The notes under the pieces: model-generated
What the model saw: the letters and a program-made list of their open reading frames with translations, nothing else
What the model was told of the DNA's origin: nothing
Database searches by the model: none
Shown here: positions 56,112-64,000 of the stretch, piece by piece
Layout: every line of letters begins with the position of its first letter
Position numbering within the stretch: the first letter of the stretch is position 1
Translations under genes and position numbers: made by a program
NCBI GenBank assembly: GCA_037783415.1
Contig: JAZGTN010000065.1
Span: 1-64,000 of the forward strand
Direction of reading: 5' to 3'
DNA: 64,000 nucleotides
From: Leptasterias polaris
Taxonomy: Eukaryota; Echinodermata; Asteroidea; Forcipulatida; Asteriidae

Positions 56112-56480
56112 AGGCACTGAATACGTTTTGTAATTGTCAAAGACCAGTATTCTCACTTGGTGTATCCCAACATTATGCATAAAATAACAAGCCTGTGAAA
56201 ATTTGGGCTCCATTGGTCATTGAAGTTGCAAGAAAATGATGAAAGAAAAAACACCCTTGTTGTACAAATTAGTGTGCTTTCAGATAGGAATAAAAGGCTT
56301 CTGGCCAGAAGTCTTTTATTATTTTAGTGAGAAATTACCTCTTTCTCAAAAACTACGTTACTTCAGAGGGAGTCGTTTCTCACAATGTTTTATACTATCA
56401 ACAGCTCTCCGTTGCTCGTTACCAAGTAAGTTTTTATGCTAATATATATTTTGAGTAATTACCAAACGTGTACAGTGCCT
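56112..56480. mobile_element. TTAA MITE (family A), complete
   Basis: TTAA at 56108 and 56481 flank AGGCACTGAATACGTTTTGT and ACCAAACGTGTACAGTGCCT. The inner hairpin AAGGCTTCTGGCCAGAAGTC is intact. Confidence 0.85.
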
Positions 56481-56895
56481 TTAAGGAAAATCCTATTCCT
56501 CAGCACGGTAAATAACTCTGTGTTGACGTGTGTAAGTCCACATAGTGTTTCAAAAGCCTGCCTTGGGTGGACCTCTTTTGTTATCAGGTCCACACTTCGT
56601 ATGTAATGCTTACGCAAATGTTTCCAAACATTAAGAAACTCTTTTCCTCTTGTACAGAATCCCCCCTTTAAATCCTCTGAAGAATTCCTGAGATTCCATG
56701 CACACAATAAAGACATAATAGAGGGGGGGGGGGGGGACCACCATTGCAACCAGCCTTGCGGGGAGTCGAACCAAATTCGTTACCCCAGAAAGTGATGTCA
56801 ATACAAATCACTTAGGCCTATGTGGTGCTGATAATTCATGTTGCACTGCTGAATCTTGGTGCTTTGTGAAATCGAGCCCTGGATCCAGGTTACTG

Positions 56896-57345
56896 GGGCA
56901 TGACCCCTTTCTGTGTCAGTATGACCCCTTTCTGTGTCAGTATGATCCCTTTCTGTGTCAGTATGACCCCTTTCTGTGTCAGTATGACCCCTTTCTGTGT
57001 CGGTATGATCCATTTCTGTGTCAGTATGACCCCTTTCTGTGTCAGTATGACCCCTTTCTGTGTCGGTATGATCCCTTTCTGTGTCAGTATGACCCCTTTC
57101 TGTGTCAGTATGACCCCTTTCTGTGTCGGTATGATCCCTTTCTGTGTCGGTATGATCCCTTTCTGTGTCAGTATGATCCCTTTCTGTGTCAGTATGACCC
57201 CTTTCTGTGTAGTATGACCCCTTTCTGTGTCAGTATGATCCCTTTCTGTGTCAGTATGACCCCTTTCTGTGTAGTATGACCCCTTTCTGTGTCAGTATGA
57301 CCACTTTCTGTGTCAGTATGACCCCTTTATGTGTCAGTATGACCT
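56896..57345. repeat. 21-bp minisatellite, ~21 units, plus one inverted unit
   Basis: Unit TATGACCCCTTTCTGTGTCA plus G, with C/T and A/G variants. The 7-codon periodicity leaves open frames (YDPFLCQ, MTPFCVS; HTDTERG on minus). At 57358-57385 one unit appears in reverse (CAGAAAGGGGTCACACTGAC). Confidence 0.95.
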
Positions 57346-57399
57346 GTGTCAAAATGTCCCAGAAAGGGGTCACACTGACACAGAATCCGAGCTCAAATC

Positions 57400-58984
57400 C
57401 CGTAAAACCACATTCCGGATCAGCCTTAACCCAAATGAGGTTCATCCCCTATGACCCAGAATCCAATCATGCCTGCCCAGGAATTGGTACAGTGTAACAT
57501 TAAAATTCTTTCTTGAACAGCAGAATATTTTTTCCCAAAACGTTGACTGTGTGAGGAGGCCGGGATTCTATACTCCCAAAGTAGCCCTATCACGGTAGTA
57601 GACTGGAGCAAGTCTAGCTTGCGCATGGTTGGATGGTCTCATTTTGAATAAAAGTGCGCCATATTGTTTGCTTCACGCGTTTAGACAATAGAGTTAACCC
57701 ATGTCCCCACAATGTTCGAACACGCGCTGTCCATAACAATACAACTTTAGAGCCGGCTTTTAATTCCGTCGACCGTGACATTATTTCCGCGTAATACAAA
57801 AAGCCATAAAAGTAAGCAAAAAACTGTCTCCCGTAGGTCCAACACAACGACAATGCGCACTTAACAGCGCGATGTCATGAATTATGTTTCTTTGTGGTAT
57901 TTTAGTAAAACCACATTTAAACATTAATAGTAACGTTAATGCTTTGAGGGAATTTTTGCAGTTTGACAATGATCCTTTGTGGGTGGTCCTGCGCGATTTA
58001 AAGAGAAAATAGAATCATGATAATAATCCAGAAAATTCCCATCGGTTTTGGGGTGTGATTTCTACTTTTACTTTTTTTCACCTGAACACAACAGCCGAAA
58101 GTGCGTTTGCGAGTCATTAGGTTTTCGTAAACATCATGCTGAGATTGTGTTTCGGTTTTTGGGGGGTTGTCCGTTTTCTAAAACCCAACACTGGGCCGTG
58201 ACGGTGGAATTACTGGCTACTAAAACGACCGCGTGGCCTAATTTCGCATCAGAAAGTGTCAAGCCGACCTAACGTGCAAGGATCAATGGTTTTCCACTTT
58301 AAACAAATTACTTTCACGCGCTCTTGTCAATTGTGGTCATTTTGCATCGCTGATCAGCCGTTTAAATAAATGTTACAAAGAGCTGCCGTTCGTAAATTAA
58401 CCCAAACTCGGAGATTTGAACATAGCCATCCACCCCCCCCCACACTCCTCATTGGCTCCCGTAAAAAGGGGATTCATTTTTAAAGCTTTACTTCTTAGGT
58501 GTCATGCCCCCCCCCAACCCCCCCCCCCCCCCATTTAACCAAGTACACAGTTACAATGAAAACAAAGACTCGAATTCATTTCAATTCAAATACTTGTCCA
58601 TATTTTATGAGAAATAACAACAAATACATTTGATATAGAGTAAACAAAAGAAAATTAAGTAACTCTAAGCAATATAAATATATAAATAATAATAAGAATT
58701 ACTATTTAGGGAGGGTTTACCCTTTGTACTCCCCCAAAAATATTTAAAATGACGGAAAACAAAGTGCGAATTTACATATACAATTCTCTGGGATCAAGAC
58801 AACAAAATTTATAAAAAAATATGTCATCATGTAGATGTGTCATACCCTATAAAACCTCAACCAATATAAAATCCTAAATAAACTATAATTATAATTAATT
58901 TACAAACAACGATTAGTACTAATTAGATACGAAACTCGACCAAAGTACTCCTGGCCTACCAAATTTTATTTCATTTTTATTATT
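57400..58984. other. non-coding stretch
   Basis: No PACSIN SH3 exon or other coding block is recognised. It holds poly-C runs (58432-58440, 58516-58532), an A/T-rich tract resembling 17400-17700 (58560-58900), and unclassified sequence. Confidence 0.45.
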
Positions 58985-59540
58985 ATACAAAAAATAAGTT
59001 AGTGGCCTGACGTTTCGACCCTAGCAGAGTCTTTCTCGAAGGCTAAATGACAACACACAACACACAACACACATACAAGCAGACAAGAGTTGCAAGAGTA
59101 GTCAAGTGGAAATACATGAATAGAGAGAGTGGAGGGAGAAAAGCAGAACAGGGTTATAATATAAAAGGAAATATACACTGAAAAACAACCTGTAGCAAAC
59201 AAAACAAAACAAAATATGAGAGAGAACAAGGGAGGTAAGGAGGATCACCAAAGGGATACTGCAACAGAGGTGATATAAATGAGAAAATAGAATTAGCTGT
59301 TGCAAACTGCTTACCAACCTATTACCAAACTGCTTACCAACCTATTCATGTATTTCCACTTGACTACTCTTGCAACTCTTGTCTGCTTGTATGTGTGTTG
59401 TGTGTTGTGTGTTGTCATTTAGCCTTCGAGAAAGACTCTACTAGGGTCGAAACGTCAGGCCACTAACTTATTTTTTGCATTTATACCACAGGTCCTTTTG
59501 GTTGGTAAGCAGTTTGCAACAGCTAATTCTATTTTATTAT
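58985..59540. mobile_element. inverted pair of Penelope-like tails within a foldback
   Basis: The tail with GACGTTTCGACCCTAGCAGA lies reversed at 58985-59115 and forward at 59345-59480. ATAGAATTAGCTGTTGCAAA (59288) and its inverse (59515-59540) enclose the forward copy. A small tandem duplication CAAACTGCTTACCAACCTAT occurs at 59306 and 59326. Confidence 0.75.
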
Positions 59541-59611
59541 TATTAGGTATATATATATATATTTATTTTATTTTATTTTTTATTTTTTGGGGGGGGGGGA
59601 TTTGGTAACAA

Positions 59612-60680
59612 AACCAGTATCCTCACTTGGTGTATTTTAGCATGCATAATATAACAAACCTGTAAAAATTTGGGCTCAATTATTGTTCATCGAAGTTGCA
59701 AGAAAACAATCATGAAAAAAACCCAACCACTGTTGCATAGATGTGTGTGCTTTCAATTGCCGAGTCTATGAGAAAGACTTCACGGCTAAAAAGGCCAATC
59801 TGTGATTCAAATTTTGGGGTGACAAATTTCTCTTAAAACTACATTACTTCGAAGGTTGTCGTTTCTAAAAATGTTTAATATTATCAACAGCTTTCCAGTG
59901 CTCTGATGTCACAGTAAGTTTTTATGGTCACTATTTTTTGAAGTAATTACCAAAGGTATTCCCTCCTTTAAAGGCCCTGTACACTATTGGTAAGATCGAA
60001 AAACACAAATGTTCACAGATTCACACATAACTTACATGATTTAAAGTAAGTAATGGTAGAAAGGGTTCCTTAAAATATTTCTGCCTAAAATGCTATCGTT
60101 TCTGAGAAATGAGTAAAACAATAGTTTTTATCGCGCGTGATAATAAACTCGATGTTTGAAAAACAGAAAACACATAAGGTCTCTATTCACTATTTTCTCG
60201 TGACCTCGATGACCAATTGAGCTCAAATTTTCACAGGTTTGTTATTTCATGTATGTGGTTGATTACACAAAACATGAACACTGTCTGTGATTATTTTGTC
60301 AGCTCTGCCAATCCTGTATAATACCTTTAAAGGCACTGGACACGTTTGGTAATTACTCAAAAATTAGCATAAAAACTTACTTGGTAACGAGCAGCGGAGA
60401 GCTGTTGGATAGTATAAAACATTGTGAGAAACGACTCCCTCTGAAGTAACGTAGTTTTTGAGAAAGAGGTAATTTCTCACTAAAATATTTGAATTTGAAA
60501 AAGACCTGAAGCCTTTTTCAGGCATCTGAAAGCACACACATTTGTGCAACAAGGGTGTTTTTTCTTTCATTATTTTCTTGCAACTTCGATGACCAATTGA
60601 GCCCAAATTTTCACAGGTTTGTTAGGATACACCAAGTGAGAATACTGGTCTTTGACAATTACCAAACGTGTCCAGTGCCT
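59612..60680. mobile_element. three TTAA MITEs in a row (A-decayed, A2, A)
   Basis: A decayed A copy (59612-59967), an A2 copy (59972-60326) and a complete A copy (60331-60680) abut with only TTAA between them (59968, 60327; closing TTAA 60681). Confidence 0.85.
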
Positions 60681-60784
60681 TTAAATGACTTATGAATAGC
60701 AGAAAACTTTCCCATTCAGTTTGGATGAAACATGATTTTTAAACTAATTGCCTACACCGTTTCTCATTATACGTTCTTCCGGGC

Positions 60785-61290
60785 ACACACAAATTAAAGG
60801 TATTCTACAGGTCGCAGACAGTGTTCATGTTTTGTTTGATCAACCATTATGCATGAAATAACATTGGGCTTAATCCGTTTTATGACTCGACAGAAAATAG
60901 CGAAAAAACATTCAAAGTTTTCAGCATGTAAACGCATTGTCCTTTATTTGGGTTGAACAACCGAATTCAGTTGTTGCGGGTTTTCATTTTATTAATATTT
61001 TTATTTAATAGATTTTCTCGAATATGACTTTATTTCAGAGGGAAATATTTCACAGAATTTTTTATTTTTTTTTCTGGTATGAACTTCATAATCAGTAAAC
61101 TGTCTTGCTGAAATTAAACAATGGTATTTTTCCGTCCCAATCCTGTATAATATATAAATAATTTCAATACATAAGGCCAAGTAAAAAAAGAAAAGAGTTT
61201 CTCGTCCGGACTTTTTCAAAACAAAGGAGGAGGCAGGGCGTTACTATTTACTATTTTTCAATTTTTAGATATTTTTTCCAAGATGGCCGC
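60785..61290. mobile_element. decayed family A MITE and left end of Harbinger-type element
   Basis: 60785-61160 has TAAAGGTATTCTACAGGTCG and AATCCTGTATAATAT remnants. 61176-61290 (GGCCAAGTAAAAAAAGAAAA; CGTCCGGACTTTTTCAAAA; AAGATGGCCGCC) matches the left end of 14020-14662 without a right end. Confidence 0.55.
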
Positions 61291-61453
61291 CATGCTAAAT
61301 ATTCACAGATATTGTGCTATTTGAGTATACTGCTGCAATTTATGACAAAACAAATGATTTGTAAGACCCTTCACTGCTGCAGAATCGCAGCACCGTCACC
61401 TTCGACAACAGTTGCTGTCCACTCTGAAAAGAACGCCCAGCTGGGTTTGGTGT

Positions 61454-61610
61454 AGACTTGTGGACAAGTCGTTAAATGTCTGTCGCGGTGATAGCGGAAC
61501 GGCTTTCTCGCAATATCCCGCGAGAGGGCTGCTCTGTGCGAGATTATTGCTCTCACGACTGGTCGCATTTACCGACTTGTGAAACCCGCTGGCGGTTTGT
61601 GCACGGCCTA
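61454..61610. repeat. GC-rich repeat, inverted partner at 63630-63785
   Basis: TAGACTTGTGGACAAGTCGT and GACTTGTGAAACCCGCTGGC also occur reversed at 63630-63785, with TCGCGAGAG motifs between. They are either two copies of one element or the ends of a roughly 2.3 kb one. Confidence 0.6.
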
Positions 61611-62389
61611 TGGGCACTTCAGCCGAATTTGTACGGACGCATCTGATTGGTCAATTTCGTTATATCTATGAATATTCAAACAGTAGATGAATATTAAACA
61701 TCAAATCCTGTACTGGATGGAGTTTTATGTTGCTTTGATCATGCACGATCAAAACCAAACACTGAGTGGTGAGAGTGATTGTGTTCATGAATATTTTGAC
61801 ACAAGAAAATACGTATTCAAATTATGGGTACAACTTGTAAATAATTACAAAAAATCGAACGTAAGATTTTATTTCAGAGAGTCCGAGCGTGTTTGACAGT
61901 GCACAGCGTGTGGGGACATGACGTAAAACACACGGGCAAATCGTGTAGCTGCATGCCATGGCGCGCAGAGTTTCTCTCGGCCGGGGCTCAGCACGACGGA
62001 AACACCCCTACCCGGCCCTAGCTAGCATGCCAAGAGATAGCTGTACCTGGAAGCTCATGAACATGTGGGAGGGGTAGGGAGCCAGACCACCAACTACCTT
62101 GTCATTGCGGGTTTGTTAGTCGGTAAACCTCGCTGATCGAATCCGCTGTTTTAAAATCGTTACGTTTCAATGTTCGGTGTACGTTCCTTTCCTCCGATTT
62201 GGAAATTAAATAAGATTTATGTCAATAAATAGGAAAACCACTCTTATATTGACGGTGCAATTAAGTTAAACAATTTGTGAGACAAAAACGAGCCCCCCAC
62301 CCCAAAAAAAAAACCACACAAAACCAGAGCCCCTGAAGGAACAGGTGAAAAATAAATTAAAAATTAAAATGTGAAAAAAGATTCTCACT
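61611..62389. other. non-coding
   Basis: A CpG-rich patch at 61960-62030 (GGCCGGGGCTCAGCACGACG) lies next to a short inverted pair of GCTAGCATGCC/GCATGCCATGGCG-type motifs. No exon is supported. Confidence 0.35.
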
Positions 62390-63085
62390 CTGAATTTCTT
62401 TTTCCACTCTCGACACACAAAATTCCAACAAAGTCATTTCGTTTCCTCAAAATATTATTTAATTCAATCAAAATATAATTTTGTCACATAAAATTAATTT
62501 TTTTTAAATTTGTAAACAAAGTTGTGTTTTTCTAGGTAGCAAAATAGATTTTTCCTAGAAAATACATTTTTGTTCCCTCGAACACGCCTTCTTTCACCCG
62601 AAATACGATTTTGTTACCCAGAAATACGCGTTTGTTCCCTGAAAGATACCCATTCGTTTCCTCGAAATATGATTTTGTTCGCACAAAATATAATTTTGTT
62701 CGCTCTAAATATGCTTTCGTTCAATAAAAATTATTTTTTCCACCGAAAGGAGATTTCTTTCCCTGAAAACAAGCTTTCGATTCATCAAAATACGACTTTG
62801 AATTAGTTGCCCGAAACATACTTTCATTCGTCCGAAATATGCTTTCGTTCTATAAAAATATGAATTTTTTCCACCGAAAGGAGATTTCTTTCCCTAAAAA
62901 CAAGCGTTTGTTTCATCAAAATACGACTTTGAATTAGTTGCCAGAAATATACGTTCATTCGTCCGAAATATGCTTTCGTTCCCTTAATATACGCTCTCGT
63001 TCCTTCGCAATGAGATTTTGTTCCCCAAAATTCCTCTTTCGTTCCCTTAAGATAGCTAGCTTTTGTTCCCTTAAGATAGCTTTCG
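62390..63085. repeat. degenerate ~19-bp tandem array with a 131-bp higher-order duplication
   Basis: Many diverged units resembling TTTCGTTCCCTCGAAATATG. Within it, CACCGAAAGGAGATTTCTTT recurs at 62741 and 62872 and the surrounding block is duplicated at 131 bp. Confidence 0.75.
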
Positions 63086-63129
63086 AAGCCCTGTAGTCCA
63101 ATCACACAAATTTGTTAAATTCCCTTGTG

Positions 63130-63252
63130 AGGGGCGACTATGAGAGGGGACGAGTTTGTTGTCAGGGGGCGACTTTGCTAGGGGCGACTTTGTAGTTGGT
63201 GACTTTGTACATGTGTTTTTTGAAATTGGCGACTTTGCTAGGGGGGCGAGTT
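63130..63252. repeat. GGGGCGACTTTG short repeats
   Basis: Four to five imperfect copies of GGGGCGACTTTGCTAGG. Confidence 0.8.
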
Positions 63253-64000
63253 GACTGGTTTCCGTGTCTGTTGTTTATACACACTTAATACACACAATCA
63301 CTGTAGAACACATCGGGTTAAATGATTGGAGCGATCAGTAACTATTCACGGAAGGCATTATTTATTTTTATGAGGCAAAACACACATCTTAAACAATTAT
63401 TATAATAATGAATTTTAAGATAAGTTTACTTTATTTCTTTAGTTACTAAATTAATGAAGGAGTTAACACCCACAAAACACACCCACAGATGTCTCAAGCG
63501 CAAGCATTCAGTACATTTACAGTAACTAAAATTACTACTACCCTTAGATAAAATGGACTCGTCTTCATGATCGTCGCTACAGCAACCGTAATGTACACTG
63601 CGTTCGTACATGAATAAATGAATATGAACCGCCGGCGGGTTTCACAAGTCGTTAATGACGAAGAAGAGTTGGCAGCCAGCAACTTCGCGCGAGAGCAGTG
63701 ATCTCGCGAGAGCATTCTTTTACGCGACAGCACCAGATGCGACTCGACTCACCGCGACCATCATTAACGACTTGTCAACAAGTCTAGGTTTGGTGCCAAG
63801 ACACTGATGATATATTAAGTCAGGAGAATCACACTTTTAGCCCTCAACTAGCTAGGGACTGCACACCTGAGAATATTAAAATGAGAAAGTTGGGAATTCT
63901 TGAGGCAAAGCTGCTATTTTGGCCCATCTAATTGGATTCGGGAGATTCCAAATATCAGAGATCCCACTCAGTTTTTTCCCCCCAAAATTGATTTTAGCTT
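63253..64000. other. non-coding to window end
   Basis: Apart from the inverted repeat partner at 63630-63785, no gene or repeat boundary is recognised. Confidence 0.4.

Noticed and set aside
56798..57279. YDPFLCQ / HTDTERG repeat proteins
   Set aside because: A 21-bp minisatellite gives open frames by periodicity; no coding context.
56000..64000. SH3 exon of the PACSIN-like gene
   Set aside because: I looked for ALYDY-, W- and YPANYV-type coding stretches on the plus strand and saw none. Visual search is not exhaustive.

Overview
The window is AT-rich animal nuclear DNA that is mostly non-coding. It has split genes with GT-AG introns, dense MITE and SINE insertions, microsatellites and long homopolymers, and no bacterial-style operons. 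The protein evidence (a PACSIN/syndapin F-BAR protein), canonical tRNA-Gly genes, tRNA-derived SINEs and TTAA-flanked MITEs suggest a marine invertebrate deuterostome. A sea star or related echinoderm is my best guess from general familiarity with these MITE sequences, not from a search.

Genes: the one gene recognised with confidence is on the plus strand. Eight exons between 43238 and 55986 join in frame into a 332-residue F-BAR protein of the PACSIN/syndapin family. The SH3 domain usual in the family is not visible. The last exon ends either at a stop or at an overlapping strong splice donor, so the gene probably continues. On the minus strand, a 500-codon exon-like ORF (31673 to 30173) encodes a Pro/Asn/Gln-rich protein of unknown function. 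It ends at a good donor, and a candidate internal exon of the same strand lies at 13524-13714. A short plus-strand coding candidate begins near 13137. Antisense in PACSIN intron 4 are two intact-looking tRNA-Gly(GCC) genes and one decayed copy, carried on a roughly 1 kb tandem duplication.

Layout: 1-13000 holds a MITE interrupted at the window start, a 2.3 kb TIR transposon (2757-5040), several MITEs, a non-LTR retrotransposon remnant broken by a piggyBac-type MITE (7745-8850), and microsatellites. 13100-13720 has two coding candidates on opposite strands. 14000-30000 is repeat-dense: a Harbinger-type element, TTAA MITEs, tRNA-SINEs, a 1.4 kb palindrome made of two inverted copies of one element, and a hAT-type element. 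30173-31870 holds the minus-strand ORF. 34680-37160 holds two blocks of an 88-bp satellite and 39485-40256 a 30-bp minisatellite. 43238-55986 is the PACSIN-like gene, whose introns hold most of the best-defined transposons. 56100-64000 is repeats again: TTAA MITEs in a row, a 21-bp minisatellite, inverted Penelope-like tails and a degenerate tandem array.

Much of the interest lies in precise insertion boundaries. Target duplications of 3, 4, 8 and 13 bp and TTAA sites can be read directly, and several have a matching empty site elsewhere in the window.
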